Shown here one piece after another: positions 34,395 through 42,652 of a stretch of 64,000 nt of DNA. The number at the start of each line of letters is the position of its first letter. The first letter of the stretch is position 1. Below the pieces are notes generated by a model that ran no database searches, had not been told where the DNA came from, and saw nothing but the letters and a program-made list of their open reading frames with translations. The DNA comes from Nocardia shimofusensis NBRC 100134 (GTDB lineage Bacteria; Actinomycetota; Actinomycetes; Mycobacteriales; Mycobacteriaceae): contig NZ_BDBT01000015.1 of assembly GCF_001613125.1 (NCBI RefSeq), positions 1 to 64,000 on the forward strand, written 5' to 3'. The translations under genes were made by a program, and so were the position numbers.

Positions 34395-34739
34395 ATGCCT
34401 ACCCCCGCCTGGCGCGAACGCGCACTGCTGGTCATCTTCCTGACCGCCTTCATCGGCCAGAACGCCATCGCCATCCCCTATGTGCAGAAGAACGGTCCGC
34501 GGTCGGTCGCCGACTTCTTCGTCGGCGACATCCTCCGGACGACGCCTGGCCGCTTCGCGATGACCGACCTCGGGTTCGTCGTCATCGGCTTCCACACCTG
34601 GGCCTTCGGCGAGGCCAAACGCCTGGGCATCCTCCGGTGGTGGGCAGCCTCGATGGTGCTCACCTTCGGTGTCGGCATCGCGACGGCGATCCCGTTCTTC
34701 TTCCTCGCCAGAGAGCGCGCGCTGACACGGGCGGTTTGA
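34395..34739 (+). CDS. DUF2834-type small membrane protein
   Basis: A 114-residue protein with three hydrophobic segments (ALLVIFLTAFIGQNAIAIPY, FAMTDLGFVVIGFHTWAF, WWAASMVLTFGVGIATAIPF). The D(L/I)GF..W pattern in the middle helix matches DUF2834. The ATG at 34395 has GGAG ten bases upstream. Convergent with the next gene, 17 bp away. Role unknown. Confidence 0.8.
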   Translation: MPTPAWRERALLVIFLTAFIGQNAIAIPYVQKNGPRSVADFFVGDILRTTPGRFAMTDLGFVVIGFHTWAFGEAKRLGILRWWAASMVLTFGVGIATAIPFFFLARERALTRAV

Positions 34740-34756
34740 ATCCCGACTCAGAGCGC

Positions 34757-35173
34757 TCAGACAGCCGATCCATCCGGTTGCCATGCCCGAGTCGGAAATT
34801 CGACATATTCGCGCCCGGGCACCCTGGAGCTCAACGCTCCGTTCTCGTAGTCGATCGTGTATCGAATGACCGGTTCACCGAAAGGCTCGATCGGCACCGA
34901 CAGAAGAATGCCCGAGGTGATAATCGAACGCAGCGGCGCTTGGATATCAGCCATGGAGAAGGGATCGTCACGTGGAATCATGAGCGTGACGCCGAGGCCG
35001 AGGCCGACGAGAATACCGTCTTCGGTTCGAGTGAGCGTGAACGGAGATCCTGAAATCCGCGGAATGGCGGCGAGGATTTTCGTTTCCTTGTCCAAGAGGA
35101 AAACCCCTTCCCTTACGAACTCGGCCGAGAGCCATGAATGCAGATCCTCCATTACCCGACCGAAATCGTCCAT
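34757..35173 (-). CDS. Hypothetical protein
   Basis: A 138-residue acidic protein, MDDFGRVMEDLHSWLSAEFV, with alternating strands and the block GILVGLGLGVTLMIPRDDPF. No signal peptide or membrane segment, no family recognised. The size and acidity recall small immunity-type proteins, but there is no toxin next to it, so this is not claimed. ATG start with a moderate GAG-rich upstream region. Confidence 0.6.
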   Translation of the reverse strand: MDDFGRVMEDLHSWLSAEFVREGVFLLDKETKILAAIPRISGSPFTLTRTEDGILVGLGLGVTLMIPRDDPFSMADIQAPLRSIITSGILLSVPIEPFGEPVIRYTIDYENGALSSRVPGREYVEFPTRAWQPDGSAV

Positions 35174-35205
35174 CCTGGCTCTCTCCTACTCGTTAACGGC
35201 GACCG

Positions 35206-35685
35206 TCAGCACTCCACGCGCGACTCGGGCCCGTATCCATTCTGATAGTTCTTATAGGTCTTTCCGTCTACAGTCAGGAAACCTTCGGCGATGCCGATGT
35301 ACACGCCTGGGACACATGGGGTTCCGTTCTGGGACATCACAGTGTACTTCTTGCCTGCTGTCGGGTGGTGCACGGTGCGTTGCACGACACTGCTGTCGAC
35401 CTTCGTCCAGGTCGAGCCTTCGAGCTTCGCGAAATAGATGAAGACATCGGCGCGGTCCACGTCCCCCTCGCATACCAGAGATCCCTTGACATCCATCAGC
35501 CCAGGCGAGCCCTTCGATTGGTGTACATTGTGGACTTTGACATCGCAACTTCCGGCGCCGGCATTTGCCGTACCCGGACTCGCCAAAATGGTCCAGCCGA
35601 GTGCTGCAACCAAAATGGCGAACGAGAACAGAATTGCGCATGATCGTGCCGCAGCAACGGCAGGCCGGAAAAGACTGGTTCGCAT
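35206..35685 (-). CDS. Small secreted protein
   Basis: A 159-residue protein with an N-terminal signal sequence (hydrophobic core SCAILFSFAILVAALGWTIL, likely cleavage after ANA). The mature part is about 105 residues with four Cys (SCDVKV, LVCEGDV, GTPCVPGV, VEC at the end), probably two disulphides, in an Ig-like beta layout. The ATG at 35685 follows GGGGGGAA. No family recognised. 32 bp upstream of the previous gene on the same strand. Confidence 0.72.
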   Translation of the reverse strand: MRTSLFRPAVAAARSCAILFSFAILVAALGWTILASPGTANAGAGSCDVKVHNVHQSKGSPGLMDVKGSLVCEGDVDRADVFIYFAKLEGSTWTKVDSSVVQRTVHHPTAGKKYTVMSQNGTPCVPGVYIGIAEGFLTVDGKTYKNYQNGYGPESRVEC

Positions 35686-35799
35686 AATTCCCCCCGAATT
35701 AATCCCCTGTTTGTCCACAGCCGACGAGAAGAGTCTACTTCACGACGCCAGTCGGGACGTGACCAATGTATCCAGCGCGGTTCTGCCGGTCAAGGCATT

Positions 35800-36357
35800 T
35801 CAGAGATCGCTGGTGTAGACCAGGTTGAGCACGCCGGTGCCGAAGGTCTGCGACGACAGCAACCGCAGCGGCAGGGTGGGGCCACCGTCTTCGAACAGCC
35901 GCTCGCCCTTGCCGACGACGATGGGATGCACCAGCAGGTGCAGTTCGTCCAGCAGTCCGGCGGCCAGCAGTTGCCGGACCACCGACACCGACCCACTCAT
36001 GGCGATGTCGCCGCCGGGCTCGTTCTTCAGCGCGGTCACCGCCTCGATCAGCTCGCCGCCGATGACCTCGGAGTTACGCCAGTGGGACTCGAGGTTCTGT
36101 CGGGTGACCACGATCTTGCGAGCATCGCCGAGCTTCGCGGCGAACGCGGCATCGTCGCCGCCCGCCGCCTCCCGCTCGGGCCACGCGCCCGCGAAACTGT
36201 CGTAGGTCTTGCGTCCCAGCAGCAGCGTGTCGGCAGTGCCGAGCTGGGCGTCCACCGCGGCCCCCATGTCATCGTCGAAATAGGGGAAGTGCCAGTCCTG
36301 CGGATCCTCGACCACGCCGTCGACCGCAATGAACAAGCCCGCGGTGATCTTCCGCAT
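35800..36357 (-). CDS. Dihydrofolate-reductase-like (RibD C-terminal domain) protein
   Basis: A 185-residue protein MRKITAGLFIAVDGVVEDPQ with the NADPH-binding landmarks of the RibD/DHFR fold: LLLGRKTYDSFAGAWP, KIVVTRQNL, GGDIAMSGSVSVVRQLLAAG and LHLLVHPIVVGKGERLFEDG. It is an oxidoreductase-like protein; these actinobacterial stand-alone forms have no firmly assigned substrate. Confidence 0.9.
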   Translation of the reverse strand: MRKITAGLFIAVDGVVEDPQDWHFPYFDDDMGAAVDAQLGTADTLLLGRKTYDSFAGAWPEREAAGGDDAAFAAKLGDARKIVVTRQNLESHWRNSEVIGGELIEAVTALKNEPGGDIAMSGSVSVVRQLLAAGLLDELHLLVHPIVVGKGERLFEDGGPTLPLRLLSSQTFGTGVLNLVYTSDL

Positions 36358-36505
36358 CGTCTACTCCTCTGTCGGTGAATCGCTGTCGGAAGTTCAGACG
36401 GAGCGAGCGATAGGGATTCATCGGTGCCGGGAACGCACTATACGGCTGCGGCCGTGCCTGCCCTTCGCCTCTGGGGAGAGGGCTGACGGAATCCGCTGCG
36501 CGGGT

Positions 36506-37159
36506 TCAGAACTCGAGTTCCGACCAAGGGATGTGGATCGGGAACGGCACATCGAGGGCGATCCCGGCCGAGGCTCCCGCTGCCCATTTGCCGACCAGCA
36601 GATAGTTGGCCGGATACAGCGGACGCACGCCCGCGGGCAGCCGCCCGTGCGTGGTCTCCAACGCGTAGGCGTGGACATAGCGGATGGCGCTGCGCTCTCG
36701 ATCCAACGCCACCTCCCAGTACCAGGGGATGCCGGCCTTCGCGTAGCGCGCCTTCTTGTCCTCGATATCGGTCTGGGTGTTCGACGGCGAAAGCACCTCC
36801 CCCGCGATCAGAACATCCTTGGCGCGAATGTCCTGGTAAGGAACGACGGGGCACCGGTAGACCAGGAAGTCCGGTGTCACGAAGTCGGATTTTCCGGTTT
36901 CACCGAAGAACACATTCGTCTCGAAATCCGCACGCCAGCATTCGTCCGGCCGGTGCATCTTCGCTTCCCGAGTGCAACGCTTCAGCGCGGCCGTCAGCGC
37001 GAAGGTGAACGCCTGATGCTCCGCGGGTCCCCTCCGCAGCCACACCACTCGCCCTTCCCACAGCTCGATCTGGCTCGCGATCTCATCCGGCAACTGTTCG
37101 AGTTCTTCCCAGGTCAAATACTCGGGAAGGTCCGGACGCTCGGACTGCGGACTCGGCAT
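36506..37159 (-). CDS. Uma2-family putative endonuclease, copy 2
   Basis: A 217-residue protein of exactly the same length as copy 1 at 23519-24172 and similar throughout (RRGPAEHQ, ETNVFFGETGKSDFVTPDFL, GEVLSPSNTQTDIEDKKARY, AGIPWYWEVALDRE, ending HIPWSELEF). The catalytic PD...E..K pattern is intact. The ATG at 37159 is chosen to match copy 1. The two copies lie in opposite orientation near the two ends of the insertion between rpsN and rpsH. Confidence 0.9.
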   Translation of the reverse strand: MPSPQSERPDLPEYLTWEELEQLPDEIASQIELWEGRVVWLRRGPAEHQAFTFALTAALKRCTREAKMHRPDECWRADFETNVFFGETGKSDFVTPDFLVYRCPVVPYQDIRAKDVLIAGEVLSPSNTQTDIEDKKARYAKAGIPWYWEVALDRERSAIRYVHAYALETTHGRLPAGVRPLYPANYLLVGKWAAGASAGIALDVPFPIHIPWSELEF

Positions 37160-37241
37160 GCCGCAATGGTAGCCCCGCCGCCGAGCAGCGGGAGCGACCT
37201 CGATCAGGCCGGAACCGCGCACCTCTTCGATCTCGAACTCG

Positions 37242-37562
37242 TCAGAACAATCCCAGTTTCAACATCAAACCGCGATCGAGGTCGCGCAACTCCGTCGCGT
37301 CCAGGCTGCCTTTGAACTCGCCGAGACGCTCGGGCGCGACTGTGTAGATCTGATCGGTCAGGATTCTGGTTCGCGTCCCGACGAATTCGATCTCAGGCCG
37401 GTAGATCGCGGGACCGGCGCTGGTGGAGGTGAGGGCGACGAGGATCGTGCTGGACGGAAATCGATCGGATTGAATGATGACCGCGTACCGGCGACCTTGT
37501 TGCTCGTGCCCGCGCGCGCCGGGCATCGCCTTGATTTCGTAGATCGCCCCCCGGGAGATCAC
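37242..37562 (-). CDS. MazF/PemK-type toxin
   Basis: A 106-residue protein from a GTG that overlaps the antitoxin stop (GTGA). It has the MazF core: RGAIYEIKAMPGARGHEQQG, RRYAVIIQSDRFPSSTILVA, and the C-terminal LTDQIYTVAPERLG where the conserved DQ..T lies. The family cuts single-stranded RNA, often at short specific sites, when its antitoxin is lost. Intact length suggests it is functional. Confidence 0.9.
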   Translation of the reverse strand: MISRGAIYEIKAMPGARGHEQQGRRYAVIIQSDRFPSSTILVALTSTSAGPAIYRPEIEFVGTRTRILTDQIYTVAPERLGEFKGSLDATELRDLDRGLMLKLGLF

Positions 37563-37783
37563 GCAACGCCCATGAATCGCTGAATCGCCAGCATCTCCGC
37601 CTGATCGTCGGCGTCGGCCGCCAACCGATCGGCATCGGCCGCAGCTTGCTCCAGCAGCAACTCTTTATAGGCGCGCAGCAATGCGTACCGCACTGCATCC
37701 GAACGGGTCCGGCCGGTGCCTTCGGTCAGCTTCTCGAGCGCGGTCTCCATCGCCTCGTCGGTTCGCACGTTCAGTGTTCCCAT
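37559..37783 (-). CDS. Ribbon-helix-helix antitoxin partner of MazF
   Basis: A 74-residue protein MGTLNVRTDEAMETALEKLT with a ribbon-helix-helix DNA-binding fold at residues 1-45 (TGRTRSDAVRYALLRAYKEL) and an acidic Ala/Asp-rich tail that should bind the toxin. The ATG at 37783 matches the domain start; a longer frame upstream is not used. Overlaps the toxin start by four bases. Confidence 0.88.
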   Translation of the reverse strand: MGTLNVRTDEAMETALEKLTEGTGRTRSDAVRYALLRAYKELLLEQAAADADRLAADADDQAEMLAIQRFMGVA

Positions 37784-37792
37784 ACAGCCACT

Positions 37793-37811
37793 GTAATACA
37801 TATCGTGATAC
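37793..37811. promoter_or_regulatory. Imperfect inverted repeat upstream of the mazEF-type operon
   Basis: GTAATAC and GTGATAC (read on the plus strand, 37793-37799 and 37805-37811) form an imperfect inverted repeat ten bases before the antitoxin start, in an AT-richer patch that should contain the promoter. Candidate operator for the ribbon-helix-helix antitoxin. Confidence 0.35.
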
Positions 37812-37878
37812 GCACGGTGGCGTCCAGGCGATCGAACGCGGCCATTTGCCGACGACAGCTCGAATCGCCCATCGACAC

Positions 37879-37915
37879 ACGAGGGCACGGACTTGTCGAA
37901 AGTCCGTGCCCTCGT
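37879..37915 (-). terminator. Inverted-repeat terminator after rpsN
   Basis: A perfect 16-bp stem (37879-37894 with 37900-37915) with the 5-base loop GTCGA, 38 bp beyond the rpsN stop. It closes the rplN-rplX-rplE-rpsN unit and insulates it from the mazEF-type pair. Confidence 0.88.
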
Positions 37916-37952
37916 GGGATCTTCAGTTGGGGACGCTCAGCCGAGCGTCAGC

Positions 37953-38138
37953 TCACCAGGAGCTCTTGTGCACGCCGGGCAGCTCGCCCTTGTGCGCCAT
38001 GTCGCGCAGGCACACGCGGCACAGGCCGAACTTGCGGTAGACCGCGTGCGGCCGACCGCAACGCTGGCAGCGGGTGTAGGCGCGGACCGCGAACTTCGGC
38101 TTCCGGTTGGCCTTGTTGACCAGAGCTTTCTTCGCCAT
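37953..38138 (-). CDS. rpsN: Ribosomal protein S14, zinc-binding type Z
   Basis: The 61-residue form MAKKALVNKANRKPKFAVRA with four zinc-binding cysteines, C24-x2-C27 (CQRC) and C40-x2-C43 (CRVC), marking the short zinc-containing S14. It sits in the 30S head. It is the last gene of the rplN unit, three bases after rplE. Confidence 0.97.
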   Translation of the reverse strand: MAKKALVNKANRKPKFAVRAYTRCQRCGRPHAVYRKFGLCRVCLRDMAHKGELPGVHKSSW

Positions 38139-38141
38139 GGC

Positions 38142-38705
38142 TCAGTTCTCCTTGAACGGGAAGCCGAGGTGCTTCAGCAGGGCACGGCCTTCTTCGTTGT
38201 TGGTCGCGGTGGTGACCACGGTGATGTCCATACCGCGCGGACGGTCGATGGAGTCCACGTCGATCTCGTGGAACATCGACTGCTCGCTCAGACCGAACGT
38301 GTAGTTGCCGTTGCCGTCGAACTGCTTCGGCGACAGACCGCGGAAGTCGCGGATACGGGGCAGCGCGATGGAGACCAGGCGATCCAGGAACTCCCACATG
38401 CGGTCGCCGCGCAGGGTGACCTTCGCGCCGATCGGCATGCCCTCACGCAGCTTGAACTGCGCGATGGACTTGGTGGCCTTGCGGACCAGCGGCTTCTGGC
38501 CGGTGATGAGGGCCAGGTCCTCGACGGCGCCGTTGATCAGCTTGGCGTCACGGGCGGCGTCGCCGACACCCATGTTCACGACGACCTTCACCACGCCCGG
38601 GATCTGCATCACGTTGGCGTAGTCGAACTCGGCGTTCAGCGCGTCCTTGACTTCCTCGCGGTAGCGAACCTTGAGGCGCGGCTGGGTGTTCTCAGTCGTA
38701 GTCAT
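38142..38705 (-). CDS. rplE: Ribosomal protein L5
   Basis: A 187-residue protein MTTTENTQPRLKVRYREEVK with the L5 block IPGVVKVVVNMGVGDAARD and the C-terminal GMDITVVTTATNNEEGRALL. It binds 5S rRNA in the central protuberance of the 50S subunit. Two bases separate it from rplX. Confidence 0.97.
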   Translation of the reverse strand: MTTTENTQPRLKVRYREEVKDALNAEFDYANVMQIPGVVKVVVNMGVGDAARDAKLINGAVEDLALITGQKPLVRKATKSIAQFKLREGMPIGAKVTLRGDRMWEFLDRLVSIALPRIRDFRGLSPKQFDGNGNYTFGLSEQSMFHEIDVDSIDRPRGMDITVVTTATNNEEGRALLKHLGFPFKEN

Positions 38706-38707
38706 GC

Positions 38708-39022
38708 TCAGATGTCCTTCCCGTTGCGACGGGAGATGCGGACCCGCTTGCCGTTCTCGTCGGTGCGGTAGCCGATGCGGGCCGGCTTGCCGTCGGAGTC
38801 GACGACCATCACGTTGGACACGTGGATGGGGGCTTCCTGGGTCACGATGCCGCCGGAAGAGGCGCCGCGCTGGTTGGCCGAGTCCGCGACGTGCTTCTTG
38901 ATCCGGTTGACGCCCTCGACGAGGACGCGGTTGTCCTGCGGGTAGGCCTGGATGACCTTGCCCTTGGCACCCTTGTCCTTACCCGAGATGACGAGCACGG
39001 TGTCGCCCTTGTGCACCTTCAT
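38708..39022 (-). CDS. rplX: Ribosomal protein L24
   Basis: A 104-residue protein MKVHKGDTVLVISGKDKGAK with the KOW motif at its N-terminus. It nucleates 50S assembly. One base separates it from rplN. Confidence 0.97.
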   Translation of the reverse strand: MKVHKGDTVLVISGKDKGAKGKVIQAYPQDNRVLVEGVNRIKKHVADSANQRGASSGGIVTQEAPIHVSNVMVVDSDGKPARIGYRTDENGKRVRISRRNGKDI

Positions 39023-39023
39023 G

Positions 39024-39392
39024 TCAGAGCACCTCCGGAGCCAGCGAGACGATCTTCATGAACTTCTTGTCGCGCAGCTCGCGGCCCACGGGGCCGAAGA
39101 TACGAGTGCCGCGCGGATCGTTGTCCGGCTTGATGAGAACGGCGGCGTTCTCGTCGAACTTGATGTAGGAACCGTCCGGACGGCGGCGCTCCTTGACGGT
39201 GCGCACGACGACGGCCTTGACCACGTCACCCCGCTTGACGTTGCCGCCGGGGATGGCGTCCTTCACGGTGGCGACGATGATGTCGCCGATACCGGCATAG
39301 CGACGCGACGAACCACCGAGAACGCGGATGCAGAGGATTTCCTTCGCACCCGTGTTGTCGGCGACGCGCAGTCGCGACTCCTGCTGAATCAC
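39024..39392 (-). CDS. rplN: Ribosomal protein L14
   Basis: A 122-residue protein from a GTG at 39392 (VIQQESRLRVADNTGAKEIL), after GGAGG. Contains the L14 signature GDIIVATVKDAIPGGNVKRG. First gene of a separate four-gene unit; the preceding gene in the usual order, rpsQ, is 10.6 kb away at 50043. Confidence 0.97.
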   Translation of the reverse strand: MIQQESRLRVADNTGAKEILCIRVLGGSSRRYAGIGDIIVATVKDAIPGGNVKRGDVVKAVVVRTVKERRRPDGSYIKFDENAAVLIKPDNDPRGTRIFGPVGRELRDKKFMKIVSLAPEVL

Positions 39393-39537
39393 TTCAGCCT
39401 CCTTGACCTGGATGTAAAAGCACGCCGGATTTCCGACCCGACGGGCATGGTCGCGCTGCCCCCGGAAACGCGCGCCTACCAGCGGATTTTCACACCACCG
39501 GGGGTTCACGGCCGAGTTCGCGGGAAAAGAGCGCCCG

Positions 39538-39584
39538 CAGGCAACCGGTCAAGTGTATGGGAACGCGCAGGTCGCACCCAAATC
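39538..39584 (-). promoter_or_regulatory. Promoter of the rplN unit with shared initial-transcript motif
   Basis: On the minus strand, TTGGGT (39581-39576), an 18-bp spacer, TACACT (39557-39552), four bases, then CGGTTGCCTG (39547-39538). -10 and ten-base motif are identical to those before rpsH, and a GATTT block precedes both at almost the same distance. Predicted leader about 150 bases. Confidence 0.7.
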
Positions 39585-39589
39585 GGGGG

Positions 39590-41437
39590 TCAGCCGATCG
39601 GGGCGACCTGCCAGCCGCCCGCCTCGCCCGCGAGTTCCAGGCGCTGGGTGTGGTGCTGGTCGACGGTGCTGCGGTGGGCGACGCTGACCAGGATGGTGTC
39701 CGGGACCTCGGTGCGGATCAGGTGATAGAGGGAGTACTCGAGGCCCTCGTCCACCGCGGAGGTGGCCTCGTCGAGAAAGACGACCTTCGGGCGGATCAGC
39801 AGGATGCGGGCGAAGGCCAGGCGCTGCTGTTCACCGGGCGAGAGGGTCTTGGCCCAATCGTGCTCGTCGTCGAGCCGGTCGACCAGATGGCCGAGGTGCA
39901 CCGAGGTCAGCGCGGCGCGCAGGGCGTCGTCGCCGATCTCGTCGGGCCGGGCGGGGTAGGCGACGGCGCTGCGCAGATCGCCCAGCGGCAGATACGGGAT
40001 CTGCGAGAGGAACAGGGTGTCGTCGCCTTCGGGCCTGCGAACCTCACCGTCCATATAGGGCCACATCTGTGCCAGGGCGCGCAGCAGAGTGGTCTTGCCG
40101 CTGCCGGACGGCCCCTTCACGACCAGGGCGTCGCCGGGGGTCAGGCGCAGGGTCAAGTCGTCGATGAGGACCGAGCCGTCGGGTTTGCGCACATCGATCT
40201 TGTCGAATTCGACAGCGTCGTCCAGGTCGGTCACCGTCAGCTCGGGCAGGTGACGCGATTCCTCGCTCGCCACCAGCAGACCGTCGAGACGGATCAGCGA
40301 GGCGCGCAGGGCCGCGAAGGTGTCGTAGGACTCGCGGAAGAACGACAGCGAGTCGTGGATCTCGCCGAACGCCGTGGCCGTCTGATTGACCCCGCCCAGG
40401 GTGACCTCGCCGCTGAAGAAGCGCGGCGCCTGGATGATCCACGGGAAGACCACGGCGGTCTGATTGACACTGAGGTTCCAGCCGTTGAACTTGATGTTGC
40501 GGAACACCATCTGCCAGTAGACCTTGATGACCGCGGCGAAGCGAGCGAGCAGGCCGCGCCGCTCCACGTTCTCGCCCTGGTAGAAGGCGACGTTCTCGGC
40601 ACTGTCGCGCAACCGGACGAGGGCGTAGCGGAAGTTGGCTGTCGCCATCTCGTAGAGGAAGTTCAGACGGATCAGTGGGCGGCCGATCCAGAACGCGATC
40701 GCCGTCGACAGCAGCACATAGATGAGGACCAGGAACATCATCGCGCGCGGAATCTCGACACCGAGCAGAGTCAGCGGTCCGGACAGATCCCACAGGATCT
40801 TCGTGAACGAGACGACGGTGACGACCGAGCTGACGCCGCCGAGCGCCAGCGTGCGCGAGTACATCACGAAGTTGGTGATGTCGGCCTGGATTCGCTGGTC
40901 CGGGTTGTCGATCGTGTTGTCGATGAATCGGGTGCGGTAGTAGGCGCGGTCGCGCAGCCAGTCGGTGGTGACGTGCTCGGTGAGCCATTCACGCCAGCGG
41001 ATGTCGAAGGCCTCGCCGAGGTAGTAGATCAGCAGCGCGCGGACCACATGGATGGTGGCCAACACGGCGAACAGGATCATCGAGTTCCAGAACGCCGTCT
41101 CGGCGGCGTCGAGACCGGCCTGATCATCGGAGGCCAGAGCGCCCGCCCCGTTCTGCAAGGCGGTGAACATGTCGTTGCCCTGGTAGGAGAAAAGCACGTT
41201 CATCCGCACCGCGAACACCGTCATGAACAGCAGCAGCGCGATGAAGGCGATGGTCCAGCGCCCCTCGCGACCATAGAAGAAGCCGCCGGTCAGATGCCAG
41301 AACTGCCTGCCCCACTTGGTCAGCCACAGCAGCAGAGCGACGATCACGGTGAAAGCGACGGCGGTGATCGTGAAGGCGATGGCCAGCCATTTCAGGGTCG
41401 CGACGAGCTCGTTGCCCCAGTCCCTTGACGTTTCCAA
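39590..41437 (-). CDS. ABC transporter, fused permease-ATPase, BacA/SbmA-like (Rv1819c type)
   Basis: A 615-residue protein with six membrane segments (about residues 15-340) and a C-terminal ATPase: Walker A GPSGSGKTT (about 445), signature LSPGEQQRLAFARILL and Walker B VVFLDEATSAVDE. The membrane half has the SbmA/BacA-like block RWREWLTEHVTTDWLRDRAYYR. The Mycobacterium homologue Rv1819c imports vitamin B12 and hydrophilic peptides. The start is a TTG at 41437 after GGGGAG; upstream in-frame codons lack a binding site. Diverges from the iron-binding lipoprotein gene across a region with an IdeR-like box. Confidence 0.87.
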   Translation of the reverse strand: METSRDWGNELVATLKWLAIAFTITAVAFTVIVALLLWLTKWGRQFWHLTGGFFYGREGRWTIAFIALLLFMTVFAVRMNVLFSYQGNDMFTALQNGAGALASDDQAGLDAAETAFWNSMILFAVLATIHVVRALLIYYLGEAFDIRWREWLTEHVTTDWLRDRAYYRTRFIDNTIDNPDQRIQADITNFVMYSRTLALGGVSSVVTVVSFTKILWDLSGPLTLLGVEIPRAMMFLVLIYVLLSTAIAFWIGRPLIRLNFLYEMATANFRYALVRLRDSAENVAFYQGENVERRGLLARFAAVIKVYWQMVFRNIKFNGWNLSVNQTAVVFPWIIQAPRFFSGEVTLGGVNQTATAFGEIHDSLSFFRESYDTFAALRASLIRLDGLLVASEESRHLPELTVTDLDDAVEFDKIDVRKPDGSVLIDDLTLRLTPGDALVVKGPSGSGKTTLLRALAQMWPYMDGEVRRPEGDDTLFLSQIPYLPLGDLRSAVAYPARPDEIGDDALRAALTSVHLGHLVDRLDDEHDWAKTLSPGEQQRLAFARILLIRPKVVFLDEATSAVDEGLEYSLYHLIRTEVPDTILVSVAHRSTVDQHHTQRLELAGEAGGWQVAPIG

Positions 41438-41556
41438 CCGAGCTCCCCATCCGCGCCGAGCACAAAGTCGGCGAAGTCTAACCCGCGGCGGCAACGCGCG
41501 CAGACCGGTGTGTCCGAGGCGTGAAACAGCAGGTGATCATAGGCGCGCGAGTGAAG

Positions 41557-41575
41557 ATAGGTTAGCCTTGCTTCA
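41557..41575. promoter_or_regulatory. IdeR/DtxR-type iron box
   Basis: ATAGGTTAGCCTTGCTTCA matches the 19-bp DtxR/IdeR consensus TTAGGTTAGSCTAACCTAA at 14 of 19 positions by my count, with a near-perfect left half. It lies 61 bp before the siderophore-binding lipoprotein gene and within the divergent spacer, so the ABC gene could also be affected. Confidence 0.65.
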
Positions 41576-41635
41576 ACCATGGCCGCGGCGTTGCCGGGGC
41601 CGTCGCGCGAGTTCTCGTAGAGGAGGGTGCAGGCG

Positions 41636-42613
41636 ATGAGAGCTGTCGACAGAACTCGGTTGTGGGCACGCACCGCGGTCGCCGCGGTGGCGGGCGCGCT
41701 CGTGCTCGGTGTCACCGCGTGCGGATCCTCGCAGGACAGCGATTCGGGTGCGGGGATCACGATCACCCACGCCCTCGGCGCGACCGTCGTCGACGGCGTC
41801 CCGGCCAAGATCGTCACGCTGGGCGCGCAGTGGCTCGACACCGCTCTCGCGCTCGGCGTCACCCCGGTCGGCTACATCGACAATGTCGCGGTCACCGCGC
41901 GCAACGCCTCGCCCTGGCAACCCGAGGGCGCGCTGGCGTCCGCGACCGAGATCAGCACCACCGGCAATGTCGCCGAGCAGGTCGCCGCGCTCGAGCCGGA
42001 CCTCATCCTGGCCGATCCGTTCATCGCCGATCAGGAGACCTACGACGATCTGAGCAAGATCGCCGCCACCGTGCCCGGACTGTCCGCCTCGATCATCACG
42101 CCCTGGCAGGACCAGGTCACCACGCTCGGCGACGTGCTCGGCAAGCAGGACCAGGCGAGCCGGGTCGTGTCCGGTGTCGACGAGAAGATCGCCGCCATCA
42201 CCGCGGCCAACCCCGGCCTGGCGGGCAAGACCTTCGTCAGCACCTGGCTGGCCGGCCCCTCGCAGCTGATGGTGCTCACCGACCCGAAGGACGGCTCGTC
42301 GAAGATGTTCGCCGACCTCGGCATGACCATCCCGCAGAACCTGCAGGACCTGCCCGCCCACCAAGGCCGCGTCACGCTGTCCCCCGAGCGGGTCGACGAG
42401 CTGACCGCGGATCTGCTGCTGGCCGGATATTCCCCCGGCATGGACGAGCAGTACCGCGGGCTGCCCGGCTTCGGCGAACTCCCCTCGGTCCGGAAAGGTT
42501 CGGTGGTGTTCCTGACCACCCAGGAGATCAGCGCGGTGAATCAGCCCACGGCACTGTCGGTTCCGTACATCCTGGACAAGCTGGACCCGGCGTTCGCCGC
42601 AGCGGCACAGTAA
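41636..42613 (+). CDS. Siderophore (FecB-type) substrate-binding lipoprotein
   Basis: A 325-residue protein with signal sequence and lipobox (LGVTAC, lipid Cys29). The mature part has the two-lobe periplasmic-binding fold of iron-siderophore receptors: IVTLGAQWLDTALALGVTPV, VAALEPDLILADPFIAD, and MFADLGMTIPQNLQ. The ATG at 41636 follows AGGAGGG. The upstream IdeR-like box predicts induction under iron limitation. No permease or ATPase partner is adjacent; SagB-type oxidase follows 39 bp later. Confidence 0.88.
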   Translation: MRAVDRTRLWARTAVAAVAGALVLGVTACGSSQDSDSGAGITITHALGATVVDGVPAKIVTLGAQWLDTALALGVTPVGYIDNVAVTARNASPWQPEGALASATEISTTGNVAEQVAALEPDLILADPFIADQETYDDLSKIAATVPGLSASIITPWQDQVTTLGDVLGKQDQASRVVSGVDEKIAAITAANPGLAGKTFVSTWLAGPSQLMVLTDPKDGSSKMFADLGMTIPQNLQDLPAHQGRVTLSPERVDELTADLLLAGYSPGMDEQYRGLPGFGELPSVRKGSVVFLTTQEISAVNQPTALSVPYILDKLDPAFAAAAQ

Positions 42614-42652
42614 GAAGTCAGATCGTTCAGTTCCCCACGCGGAGGTCAGCGG

